This document shows, piece by piece, positions 1 through 8,399 of a stretch of DNA of 64,000 bases. A program made the position numbers and the translations under genes. The notes under the pieces are model-generated. The model saw only the letters and a list, made by a program, of their open reading frames with translations. It did not search any database and had not been told where the DNA came from. The DNA lies in the NCBI GenBank assembly GCA_040216555.1, contig JAVJOW010000038.1:496001-560000 (forward strand), read 5' to 3'. Positions within the stretch are counted from its first letter, which is position 1. Each line of letters opens with the position of its first letter. Origin of the DNA: Arenibacter sp040216555. Its GTDB lineage: Bacteria > Bacteroidota > Bacteroidia > Flavobacteriales > Flavobacteriaceae.

Positions 1-1580
1 AAAGCCTCATCAAAATAATTGGCCTTTATGTTTGTTTCGTTACTGTTATTGTATATAGTACTATAATCCAATACAAATCTATTTTTACCTTTGGTGGTCG
101 AAAGGTAAAGGATCAATTTTCCTAGAAAGGCATCAAAATTCTTAAATGTTTGAACGTTCCGGTAATTTTGAACCCTCCATTTCCATATGTTTTCCCCGAC
201 CAAGATGGCATGTTTTGCCGTCTCCTCCTCTACAGTGGTTAATAGGGGTTGGTCCATATCCACCCCTTTGATACGGACTTTTAACAAGGGTTCCCCCCTG
301 CTTAAAATATTCACTGGCCCTGCATCGGATACAAGGGGCGGAAAACCCTCCAGGTCGAAATCTGAAATATCGAATTTTGAAAACGCGGCATTGGGGGTGG
401 CAAATAATTCCTGCACAGGATAACCTGTTTCTATTAAGAAGTTATTTTGAATTTTGTTTACGAAATTCAGGTCGGTATAAGTGCCTAAGATGGTCAAGGA
501 ATTGGAATTTCGTAATTGAATTTGTTTGTAAACCTTATCAAAAGATGCATCGGGCTGATAAAGTACATACACGTCAACCTCCTGCAATTTACTTAAATCG
601 GTGTCGGGTCTATAAATGGAGACCAATCTTTGCTCGTTGCTCTCAATAGCTTTCTTAAGAGCTCCAATGTCCGGGTGTTGGACAGTAGAAATGATGGCCA
701 CATTTGTTTTTTCATCCAATACTTCCACGGCCAATAATTTTTCATTGTTAGCCTTATTTTTTTCATTTGGCAGTGGAGCAATAATCACCTTAATGTTTTT
801 AATCCCTACGGTACTGGCCTCTATCTGTGTGCTGACAATCTTAGTGTTGGAAATATTGGACAACGCAACTTTTTCCTTGTATAACATCTTTTCGTCCACA
901 TAAACTTGTAATTCCGAAGAGACATCTTTCTTGCCGTCATAAGAAATAAAAACTTCCAAGGGGAATTTGTTCTTTAAAAAGGCATATCTATTGGCATTTA
1001 TTTGACTTATTGATATGTCATCATATTTGGTGGTATCCCCCAAAACTACAGGGTAAATAGGGAATTTTTGCCGTTTACCATAAAATTCATAATCTTCCCC
1101 TATGGTCTGATTGCCATCGGTAAACATCACTACTGCGGTATTGGTGCCGGTGAATATTTCTTTTAGACCAGCCAAGGCCTTAGAAATATTAGTGCTTTTT
1201 TCTGTGAAACCAAGGCTATCGGAATTGGATAAATCTGCTCCAAATCTGTAATTGAGTATATTGAAACTTTCCGATGATGACTCCATTTTATTCTTCAATG
1301 AAGACAAGTCGGAGATTATTGGAACCTTATCCTCTGACGTCATTGAAGATGAATTGTCTGTCAGTAGCACTAAATTGGTCTTTTCCAGGGTGTATTCGCG
1401 CTTGGTGAATTTTGGATTTATAATAAGCAATAGGGTTCCGAATATGGCCAAAAAACGCAAAAAGGAAAGGATTGCCTGAAGTTTTCCCTTCCTTTTGCTT
1501 TTATAGTAATACTGAAACAGTACTAGTGCCAGTGCCACAATGGCCGCGAGCAATATAAAAAGTATTGTTTGTATTTGCAT
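1..1580 (-). CDS. VWA-domain membrane protein (partial, C-terminus outside window)
   Basis: An open minus-strand frame starts at ATG 1578-1580 and runs off the left edge, giving about 526 visible codons with no stop. The N-terminus has two hydrophobic segments (about residues 5-23 and 45-64) separated by a short basic stretch. A VWA-like metal site follows: DNSSS at residues 75-79 fits the MIDAS DxSxS pattern, with a later TDG near residue 155. Bacteroidota have many such membrane-anchored VWA proteins of unknown role, some near Bat operons. No Bat or MoxR genes are visible here, so I do not assign it to that system. Confident as a gene, moderate on family. Confidence 0.75.
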   Translation of the reverse strand, partial: MQIQTILFILLAAIVALALVLFQYYYKSKRKGKLQAILSFLRFLAIFGTLLLIINPKFTKREYTLEKTNLVLLTDNSSSMTSEDKVPIISDLSSLKNKMESSSESFNILNYRFGADLSNSDSLGFTEKSTNISKALAGLKEIFTGTNTAVVMFTDGNQTIGEDYEFYGKRQKFPIYPVVLGDTTKYDDISISQINANRYAFLKNKFPLEVFISYDGKKDVSSELQVYVDEKMLYKEKVALSNISNTKIVSTQIEASTVGIKNIKVIIAPLPNEKNKANNEKLLAVEVLDEKTNVAIISTVQHPDIGALKKAIESNEQRLVSIYRPDTDLSKLQEVDVYVLYQPDASFDKVYKQIQLRNSNSLTILGTYTDLNFVNKIQNNFLIETGYPVQELFATPNAAFSKFDISDFDLEGFPPLVSDAGPVNILSRGEPLLKVRIKGVDMDQPLLTTVEEETAKHAILVGENIWKWRVQNYRNVQTFKNFDAFLGKLILYLSTTKGKNRFVLDYSTIYNNSNETNIKANYFDEA

Positions 1581-1727
1581 TATTTAAGATCGTTGGAATT
1601 ATTGCTTTGAACTAGATACTTGAGAAATTGGTATGTAGCTTAGCGCTTGTTCAGCTAAGTGCCATGCCGTAACCTATAATTAGTATTTTTACAGCTAGTT
1701 CAAGGCCTATCTGGCCAAAAATTATAG

Positions 1728-2477
1728 CTAGGTAAGCATACCGCCATCCACATTTAAAACTTGTCCTGTGATATAGGCAGAGAGGTCCGAAGCTAAAAAA
1801 AGACAGGCATTGGCAACATCTTCTGGTTGACCCCCTCTTTTTAATGGAATTCCATCTCTCCATCCCTGTACTACCTTGGCATCTAACTTATCTGTCATTT
1901 CTGTTTCAATGAAGCCTGGTGCAATAGCATTGCATCTTATATTTCTAGAACCAAGTTCCAAGGCAATGGATTTTGTAAACCCGATCATTCCGGCTTTGGA
2001 AGCGGCATAGTTAGACTGGCCCGCGTTACCTTTTACCCCTACCACACTGCTCATATTTATTATGGAGCCATTTCTTTGTTTGAGCATGGTTCGCTGAACG
2101 GCCTTTGTCATATTGAAAACCGATTTTAAATTTATTTCTATGACAGAATCAAAATCATCTTCGCTCATTCTCATTAATAGATTGTCTTTGGTAATACCGG
2201 CATTGTTGATCAGAATATCGATTACACCCCCAAAATCTTCCAATACTTGGGATACTAATTTTTCTGAATCCTCAAAACTGGCCGCATTACTCTTATAGGC
2301 CTTAGCTGTTATACCATAGGCACTCAACTCTTTTTCCAAGGCCAAAGCCGGAGCTTCACTGGAACTATATGTAAAGGCAACATTGGCACCGTGCTTTGCA
2401 AAAACTTGCGCTATTCCGGTTCCAATTCCCCTGCTTGCTCCGGTGATTATTGCATTTTTTCCTTCTAGTAACTTCAT
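1728..2477 (-). CDS. fabG: 3-oxoacyl-ACP reductase FabG
   Basis: NADPH-dependent reduction of 3-ketoacyl-ACP in the cytoplasmic fatty acid synthase II cycle. The 249-residue length is normal for FabG. The cofactor glycine motif TGASRGIG is at residues 12-19, NNAG at 91-94, the catalytic Ser at 144, and the YxxxK pair at Tyr157/Lys161. The C-terminal VDGG motif is also present. It lies alone, with its own -7 element about 27 bases upstream. Short-chain dehydrogenases can be hard to tell apart, but the IIN-S-VVG and YAASK context fits FabG well. Confidence 0.92.
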   Translation of the reverse strand: MKLLEGKNAIITGASRGIGTGIAQVFAKHGANVAFTYSSSEAPALALEKELSAYGITAKAYKSNAASFEDSEKLVSQVLEDFGGVIDILINNAGITKDNLLMRMSEDDFDSVIEINLKSVFNMTKAVQRTMLKQRNGSIINMSSVVGVKGNAGQSNYAASKAGMIGFTKSIALELGSRNIRCNAIAPGFIETEMTDKLDAKVVQGWRDGIPLKRGGQPEDVANACLFLASDLSAYITGQVLNVDGGMLT

Positions 2478-2503
2478 CTGTCTTTAGTTTCTTAGTTGAT
2501 ACT

Positions 2504-2511
2504 CAAATATA
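2504..2511 (-). promoter_or_regulatory. Promoter -7 element for fabG
   Basis: TATATTTG on the minus strand matches the Bacteroidota -7 consensus TAnnTTTG. It lies 27 bases ahead of the fabG ATG. No clear -33 TTTG is seen. Confidence 0.5.
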
Positions 2512-2664
2512 AGTTATGTTTTAGCTGTTTTAAAATTTTTACCCTAAATGCTGGTATAAAATTTTAAGACCCTGCTAATTCGAGGCAAAAAAAATCCCGC
2601 TTATCCTGAAAAATCCCGAGCTAATCGGCACAGTATAAACGGAATTAAATTTATTGAACGGGGG

Positions 2665-3537
2665 TTATCCCAATACTTGTTTTACCTTTAAACCAATTTC
2701 GGCAGGAGAATCTACAACGTGGATACCACATTCCCTCATAATTCTTTTTTTGGCCTGGGCCGTATCATCACTACCACCTACTATAGCACCTGCATGCCCC
2801 ATAGTTCTTCCTGCTGGAGCAGTTTCTCCAGCAATAAATCCAACGATTGGTTTCTTGCTTCCGCTTGCCTTATACCATTGAGCGGCATCAGCTTCCAATT
2901 GTCCGCCTATTTCACCGATCATTACTACACATGTGGTTTCCGGATCATTGATCAATAACTCCACAGCTTCCTTTGTAGTAGTGCCAATTATGGGATCCCC
3001 GCCAATTCCGATGGCAGTAGTAATCCCAAGACCCTGACGTACTACCTGATCTGCGGCCTCATAGGTCAAAGTTCCTGATTTGGAAACAATTCCTACAGTT
3101 CCCTTTTTAAAGACGAAGCCTGGCATAATACCTACCTTGGCTTCCCCTGGAGTAATTACTCCAGGACAGTTTGGACCTACCAATCGGCAGTCCATATGTT
3201 TAATATAGTCATATACCTTCACCATATCGGCTACGGGAATACCTTCTGTAATTGTAATTATTACCTTGATTCCAGCGCTAGCAGCTTCCATAATTGCATC
3301 TGCAGCAAAAGCCGGTGGCACAAAAATGATGGTGGTATCGGCCCCAACTTTTTGAACGGCTTCTTCAACTGTGTTGAATACAGGTTTTCCCAAATGCTCT
3401 TGTCCACCTTTTCCCGGTGTTACACCACCAACCACATTGGTGCCGTATTCGATCATCTGTTCAGCATGAAAAGTACCTTCGCTACCTGTAAAACCTTGAA
3501 CAATAATTTTGGAATCTTTATTAACTAAAACGCTCAT
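2665..3537 (-). CDS. sucD: Succinate-CoA ligase, alpha subunit
   Basis: Alpha subunit of succinyl-CoA synthetase, the substrate-level phosphorylation step of the TCA cycle. The 290-residue length is typical. The N-terminal CoA-binding domain shows QGFTGSEGTFH near residues 14-24. The phosphorylated histidine is His248 in GHAGAI. The beta subunit gene (sucC) is not adjacent, as is common in flavobacteria. A good -7 element lies 27 bases upstream, so it is probably transcribed on its own, separate from the lipid A genes further upstream. Confidence 0.95.
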   Translation of the reverse strand: MSVLVNKDSKIIVQGFTGSEGTFHAEQMIEYGTNVVGGVTPGKGGQEHLGKPVFNTVEEAVQKVGADTTIIFVPPAFAADAIMEAASAGIKVIITITEGIPVADMVKVYDYIKHMDCRLVGPNCPGVITPGEAKVGIMPGFVFKKGTVGIVSKSGTLTYEAADQVVRQGLGITTAIGIGGDPIIGTTTKEAVELLINDPETTCVVMIGEIGGQLEADAAQWYKASGSKKPIVGFIAGETAPAGRTMGHAGAIVGGSDDTAQAKKRIMRECGIHVVDSPAEIGLKVKQVLG

Positions 3538-3563
3538 TATTTATTTGGTTTAAATGATTCTTG

Positions 3564-3571
3564 CAAAAATA
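3564..3571 (-). promoter_or_regulatory. Promoter -7 element for sucD
   Basis: TATTTTTG on the minus strand, a full match to TAnnTTTG, followed by C and placed 26 bases before the sucD ATG. Confidence 0.55.
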
Positions 3572-3610
3572 AAGTTTTGAAAAGGAATTCTAAACTATTC
3601 TCCTGCATAT

Positions 3611-4543
3611 TTATTTTTCTAATTTTTTTAATATGAAAGGGATTTGCTTAACATAGGCCAGTTCTTTCAATTTTTCCCTCATTTCCTCCGCCGGGCTACC
3701 AAAATATTTTTTTCCTCCCTCGAGAGATTTTGAAACTCCTGATTGTGCACTAACCATTGCATTTTTTCCAATGGTAGCAGCACTTGTTACACCAACTTGC
3801 CCCCATAAGGTAACCTCATCTTCGATGATGACGCAACCCGCAATACCGGTTTGGGAGGCTATTAGGCATTTCTCCCCAATTACCGTATCGTGGCCCACTT
3901 GCACTTGGTTGTCCAACTTTGTACCTTTTTTTATAGTGGTATCACCTGTAACACCCTTATCTATAGTGCAAAGAGCACCTATGTCCACGTTGTCTTCAAT
4001 AACGACCCTTCCGCCAGAGATCAATTTGTCATATCCTTCAGGTCTTTTTTTGTAATAAAAAGCGTCCGACCCCAAAACCGATCCGGAATGAATGGTAACA
4101 TAGTTTCCTATTACACAATTGTCGTAAATAGATACGTTGGAATGAATAAGACAGTTGTCCCCTATTACTACGTTGTTTCCAATAAAGCAATTGGGTTGTA
4201 CTATGGTATCCTTACCAATTTTGGCCGAACTGGAAATGTTGTTTTGGGCCTTTAAAAAAGGCTTGAAAAAAAGAGTGAGGATGTTAAAATCTCTAAATGG
4301 GTCGTCTGAAATTAATAAAGCCTTCCCCTCAGGGCAGTCCACTTTTTTATTGATCAAAACAATGGAAGCTGCACAGCTTAGAGCTTTATCGTAGTATTTG
4401 GGATGATCTACAAAAACGATATCACCTGGCTCCACGACATGGATTTCGTTCATGCCCAACACAGGAAAATCATCGTTACCCACATATTGAGCGTTGATTA
4501 TGGTGGCAATCTGGTTAAGCGTATAAGGAGATGGAAATTTCAT
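3611..4543 (-). CDS. LpxD-like acyltransferase paralogue (left-handed beta helix)
   Basis: A 310-residue hexapeptide-repeat protein with the LpxD layout: an N-terminal uridine-binding-like domain (about 1-100), beta-helix repeats (about 105-265) and a C-terminal helix. The catalytic-type His is kept at 218 in DNQVQVGHD. It differs from the canonical LpxD encoded at 7360-8376: it is 28 residues shorter and the GADGFGF segment reads GSDAFYY. Its neighbours are efp and lpxA, so an envelope lipid or glycan acylation role is plausible. The real substrate cannot be told from sequence; automated pipelines would probably call it LpxD. Confidence 0.7.
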   Translation of the reverse strand: MKFPSPYTLNQIATIINAQYVGNDDFPVLGMNEIHVVEPGDIVFVDHPKYYDKALSCAASIVLINKKVDCPEGKALLISDDPFRDFNILTLFFKPFLKAQNNISSSAKIGKDTIVQPNCFIGNNVVIGDNCLIHSNVSIYDNCVIGNYVTIHSGSVLGSDAFYYKKRPEGYDKLISGGRVVIEDNVDIGALCTIDKGVTGDTTIKKGTKLDNQVQVGHDTVIGEKCLIASQTGIAGCVIIEDEVTLWGQVGVTSAATIGKNAMVSAQSGVSKSLEGGKKYFGSPAEEMREKLKELAYVKQIPFILKKLEK

Positions 4544-4592
4544 AATAAGGTTCTTATGCCATTAAGCAGCAAAAAGCGTATTGTAAACTGTA

Positions 4593-5159
4593 TTATTCCT
4601 TTACACGTTCCATATAAGCGCCTTTTTCCGTGTCAATTTTTATTTTATCGCCTTCATTGATAAATAAAGGAACATTCACAGTGGCTCCCGTTTCAACCTT
4701 GGCGGGTTTGGTTGCATTGGTGGCCGTATTGCCTTTTACCCCTGGTTCTGCATAAGTAACCTCCAAAATAACACTTGCCGGCATATCTACCGAAAGTGGC
4801 ATGCTGTCCTCGGTGTTGAAAAGAATGGTCACCACTTCGCCCTCCTTCAATAAATTTGGTGCATCCAAAGAGCTTTCTTGAAGCGTAATTTGGTTGTAGT
4901 CGTCCGTGTTCATAAAGTGGTAGTTCTCGCCCTCCGCATATAGAAATTGATAGGAGCGGGTTTCTACGCGTACATCCTCAATTTTTGAACCTCCCGAAAA
5001 TGTATTGTCCAGTACTTTGCCAGAACTTACACTCTTAAGTTTGGTCCTTACGAAAGCCGGACCCTTTCCCGGTTTTACATGTAGAAATTCAATTATTTTG
5101 TAAATGTCGTTATTGTACCTAATGCACAATCCTTTTCTAATATCTGATGTTGATGCCAT
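4593..5159 (-). CDS. efp: Elongation factor P
   Basis: Binds the ribosome between the P and E sites and rescues stalling at polyproline. The protein is 188 residues with the usual three OB-like domains. The modification-loop tip PGKGPA carries Lys32, matching E. coli Lys34. No epmA/B or earP gene is nearby, so modification state is unknown. It lies 6 bases downstream of lpxA and 49 bases upstream of the LpxD-like gene, within the lipid A block. That position links a translation factor to envelope genes and may be a conserved arrangement in flavobacteria. Confidence 0.95.
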   Translation of the reverse strand: MASTSDIRKGLCIRYNNDIYKIIEFLHVKPGKGPAFVRTKLKSVSSGKVLDNTFSGGSKIEDVRVETRSYQFLYAEGENYHFMNTDDYNQITLQESSLDAPNLLKEGEVVTILFNTEDSMPLSVDMPASVILEVTYAEPGVKGNTATNATKPAKVETGATVNVPLFINEGDKIKIDTEKGAYMERVKE

Positions 5160-5165
5160 AAAATT

Positions 5166-5951
5166 CTAATTAGTACTGAAATAACCTTTCATGATCCCTC
5201 TTTGGGAATCCCTTATAAATTGTAAAATTTCATCCCTTTCCGGAGTAGCCTCCATTTCTGCTTCAATAATTTGAACAGCCTGGGTATTATTATAATTCTT
5301 TTGATATAGTATTCGATAAATGTTCTGTATCTCCCGGATTTTATCGGAATCAAAGTTTCTTCTTCTCAATCCTACGGAATTTATACCTACGTAAGATAAG
5401 GGTTCTCGAGCCGCTTTTACAAATGGAGGTACATCTTTCCTTACCAAAGAACCGCCCGTTACAAAGGCGTGGCGACCAATGGATACAAATTGATGTACGG
5501 CTACCAAGCCGGCCAATATTACATTATCCCCAATGGTTACGTGTCCGGCCAAGGTGGAATTGTTCGAGAAAATGCAATTGTTGCCTACCAGACAATCATG
5601 CGCAACATGGCAATAGGCCATTATAAGACAATTATCCCCAATTACCGTTTTCATCCTATCCGATGTACCCTTGTGTATGGTAGCGCATTCCCTTATAGTG
5701 GTGTTGTTACCGATTATGACCGTGGTTTCTTCGCCTTCATACTTTAGGTCCTGCGGTGGTGCAGATATGACGGCGCCCGGGAAAATATTACAATTTTTTC
5801 CTATACGTGCCCCTTCCATAATGGTAACATTGGAACCTATCCATGTACCATCTCCAATTACTACGTTATTGTGAATAGTTGTAAAAGGTTCTACTACAAC
5901 ATTTTTGGAAATTTTAGCTCCAGGGTGAATGTAAGCCAGTGGTTGATTCAT
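5166..5951 (-). CDS. lpxA: UDP-N-acetylglucosamine O-acyltransferase LpxA
   Basis: First committed reaction of lipid A synthesis: transfer of a 3-hydroxyacyl chain from ACP to the 3-OH of UDP-GlcNAc. The 261-residue protein begins with hexapeptide beta-helix repeats from residue 8. The catalytic base is His118 in the VAHDC motif (E. coli His125), and the C-terminal helical domain is intact. It starts 5 bases after the end of lpxC-fabZ and is clearly cotranscribed. Strong assignment. Confidence 0.95.
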   Translation of the reverse strand: MNQPLAYIHPGAKISKNVVVEPFTTIHNNVVIGDGTWIGSNVTIMEGARIGKNCNIFPGAVISAPPQDLKYEGEETTVIIGNNTTIRECATIHKGTSDRMKTVIGDNCLIMAYCHVAHDCLVGNNCIFSNNSTLAGHVTIGDNVILAGLVAVHQFVSIGRHAFVTGGSLVRKDVPPFVKAAREPLSYVGINSVGLRRRNFDSDKIREIQNIYRILYQKNYNNTQAVQIIEAEMEATPERDEILQFIRDSQRGIMKGYFSTN

Positions 5952-5956
5952 CCTTC

Positions 5957-7363
5957 TTATTTCTTTTTAACTATTTGAGCCATCATTTCAGCTTCGCATA
6001 CCAATTTACTATTGGCATAGGCATAGGCCTGCATATGACAAATACCTCTTCTAATTGGTGTAATTAAACTACAGTGGAAAATTAGGGTATCTCCGGGAAG
6101 TACCTTTTGCTTAAACTTTACATTATCAATTTTCATGAAAAGTGTAAGGTAATTTTCGGGATCTGGAACGGTACTCAGAACCAATATACCTCCAGTTTGC
6201 GCCATTGCTTCAACCTGAAGTACTCCGGGCATAACAGGAGCTCCAGGGAAGTGACCCACAAAAAATGGTTCGTTCATGGTCACATTCTTCATTCCTACCA
6301 CATGTTGGTCGGACAGTTCCAATATCCTGTCTATAAGCAGGAAAGGAGGTCTGTGGGGCAACATGTCCATAATTTGATGGATATCCATCAGAGGCGGTTT
6401 GTTTAAATCATATTGTGGTACATGGTTCCTCTTTTCCATTTTAATGATTTTGGACAATTTTTTGGCGAACTGTGTATTCACAAAATGTCCAGGCTTATTG
6501 GCAATTACCTTACCCCTTATCCTTGTTCCGGTCAAGGCAAGATCACCAATAACATCCAATAGCTTATGTCTGGCAGCTTCATTGGGCTGGTGCAACGTTA
6601 GGTTGTCCAATATTCCGTTGGGCTTTACCGATAATTTCTTCTTGTTGAAAGCCTTTTCCAACTTTTTCATAGTTGAATCGGAAATCTCTTTGTCCACATA
6701 GACAATGGCGTTATTTAAATCGCCACCTTTTATCAAGCCGTTTTCCAACAACATTTCAAGTTCGTGTAAAAAACTAAAAGTTCTGGCGTCCGCTATTTCC
6801 GACTTAAACTCGCTTAAGTTCTCCAAAGTGGCATTTTGGGTGCCAAGCACTTTGGTGCCAAAATCTACCATGGTAGTTATCTGGTAGGTATCCGATGGGA
6901 TAATTGTGATTTCACTACCGGTTTCCTCATCTTTGTAGGATATAACGTCCTTTACTACAAACTCATCCCGCAAGGCGTTCTGCTCAACGATTCCTGCCTC
7001 TTCAAGTGCTGCTACGAAATACTTGGATGACCCGTCCATAATTGGAGGTTCAGGGGCATTCAACTCTATAAGGACATTGTCTATTTCCAGGCCTACCAAG
7101 GCAGCCAAGACATGCTCTGAGGTTTGGATCTTTACCCCGCGTTTTTCCAAATTGGTACCTCTTTGGGTATTTACTACATAATTGGCATCAGCTTCTATGA
7201 TGGGTTCACCTTCCAGATCCACACGCTTAAAAGCATAACCAAAATTTTCAGGGGCAGGAACAAACTTCAATGTTACATTTTCCCCTGTATGCAATCCTAC
7301 ACCTTTTAGTGTAATTTCCTTTGCAATTGTCCGTTGTTTTGTAGTTGTATTACTCACCGTCAA
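5957..7363 (-). CDS. lpxC/fabZ: LpxC-FabZ bifunctional fusion
   Basis: Residues 1 to about 310 are the zinc deacetylase LpxC, which commits the pathway to lipid A. Its metal ligands are His84, His266 and Asp270, and the catalytic-type His293 is in PGH. Residues about 325-468 are FabZ, the 3-hydroxyacyl-ACP dehydratase, with His371 in GHFPG and Glu385 in the helix after MPGVLQ. The fusion is well known in Bacteroidota and couples lipid A and fatty acid synthesis on one chain. The start overlaps the lpxD stop by 4 bases (ATGA), which indicates translational coupling. Confidence 0.96.
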   Translation of the reverse strand: MTVSNTTTKQRTIAKEITLKGVGLHTGENVTLKFVPAPENFGYAFKRVDLEGEPIIEADANYVVNTQRGTNLEKRGVKIQTSEHVLAALVGLEIDNVLIELNAPEPPIMDGSSKYFVAALEEAGIVEQNALRDEFVVKDVISYKDEETGSEITIIPSDTYQITTMVDFGTKVLGTQNATLENLSEFKSEIADARTFSFLHELEMLLENGLIKGGDLNNAIVYVDKEISDSTMKKLEKAFNKKKLSVKPNGILDNLTLHQPNEAARHKLLDVIGDLALTGTRIRGKVIANKPGHFVNTQFAKKLSKIIKMEKRNHVPQYDLNKPPLMDIHQIMDMLPHRPPFLLIDRILELSDQHVVGMKNVTMNEPFFVGHFPGAPVMPGVLQVEAMAQTGGILVLSTVPDPENYLTLFMKIDNVKFKQKVLPGDTLIFHCSLITPIRRGICHMQAYAYANSKLVCEAEMMAQIVKKK

Positions 7364-8376
7364 TACTTTTTTTCAATGTGTTCTAATCTATTTACTATTT
7401 TGGGCAGATTTTTAAAATGTACATAGGATTTATTGTAATCCCCATAATTTAATGCTGGGGAGCCTTGCAATATTTCATCATCCTTAACATTTCTTCCAAT
7501 ACCGGACTGGGCCTGTATTTTTACCCTGTCCCCTATTATAATATGACCAACAATACCTACTTGCCCCCCTATTTTGCAGTACTTTCCAATTTTAGTGGAT
7601 CCGGCTATCCCGGTCTGCGCGGCAATTACGGTATGTTCTCCAATTTCTACATTGTGGGCTATTTGAATTTGATTGTCCAATTTTACCCCTTTTCTCAAAA
7701 TGGTAGAGCCCAAGGTGGCACGATCTATGGTGGTACCCGCCCCTATATCTACATTGTCTTCAAGAATAACGTTTCCTGTCTGTGGAACAGTTATATATTC
7801 TCCATTTTCTGAAGGCGCAAATCCAAATCCATCTGCTCCCAGCACAACTCCACTATGAACCACACAATTGTTACCTATAAGGGTTTCGGAATATATTTTG
7901 GCCCCTGCAAAGATGACCACATTATTGCCTATGGAAACGTTATCACCTATATAGACGTTGGGATATATTTTTACATTGTCCCCAATCTTCACGTTATTGC
8001 CCAAATAGGAAAAGGCTCCTAAATAAAAATCCTTGCCGTGTGTTGCGGTATCCGATCTAAAAACAGGCTCCTCAATGCCCACTTTGTTATTTTTAACCTG
8101 ATTGTAATATTCCAAAAGTTTGGAAAAGGACTTGTAGGCATCATCCACTTTTATCAAGGTAGTTTCCAAATGATGATCTGGAACAAAGTCCCGGTTTACA
8201 ATGGTTACAGACGCTTTAGTAGTATAAATGAACGAAGTGTATTTTGGGTTGGCCAGAAACGTAAGTGCTCCTTTTTCACCTTCTTCTATCTTCGCTAATT
8301 TATGTACAGCTATCTCTGGATTGCCCTCAACATCCCCTTCCAATATACCCGCGATTTGGCTTGCTGTAAATATCAT
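7360..8376 (-). CDS. lpxD: UDP-3-O-acylglucosamine N-acyltransferase LpxD
   Basis: Third step of lipid A synthesis: N-acylation of UDP-3-O-acylglucosamine. The 338-residue protein has an N-terminal uridine-binding domain, a beta-helix, catalytic His241 in DNQIQIAHN, and the conserved GADGFGF at about residues 180-186. It is the first gene of the lpxD/lpxC-fabZ/lpxA/efp/LpxD-like run. Its ATG is only 5 bases after a perfect -7 promoter element, so the mRNA may be leaderless or nearly so. The start is supported by the usual LpxD N-terminal pattern (M-x-FTASQIA). Confidence 0.95.
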   Translation of the reverse strand: MIFTASQIAGILEGDVEGNPEIAVHKLAKIEEGEKGALTFLANPKYTSFIYTTKASVTIVNRDFVPDHHLETTLIKVDDAYKSFSKLLEYYNQVKNNKVGIEEPVFRSDTATHGKDFYLGAFSYLGNNVKIGDNVKIYPNVYIGDNVSIGNNVVIFAGAKIYSETLIGNNCVVHSGVVLGADGFGFAPSENGEYITVPQTGNVILEDNVDIGAGTTIDRATLGSTILRKGVKLDNQIQIAHNVEIGEHTVIAAQTGIAGSTKIGKYCKIGGQVGIVGHIIIGDRVKIQAQSGIGRNVKDDEILQGSPALNYGDYNKSYVHFKNLPKIVNRLEHIEKKY

Positions 8377-8381
8377 GTGGA

Positions 8382-8389
8382 CAAAAGTA
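8382..8389 (-). promoter_or_regulatory. Promoter -7 element for the lpx operon
   Basis: TACTTTTG on the minus strand is a full TAnnTTTG match and sits 5 bases before the lpxD ATG, between lpxD and the end of the HD-domain gene. The expected start of transcription falls at or next to the ATG. Confidence 0.55.
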
Positions 8390-8399
8390 AGAAAAATAG

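Noticed and set aside
2580..2640. Possible terminator downstream of sucD (two CGGGATTTTT copies)
   Set aside because: The two copies are in the same orientation, so they cannot pair into a hairpin.
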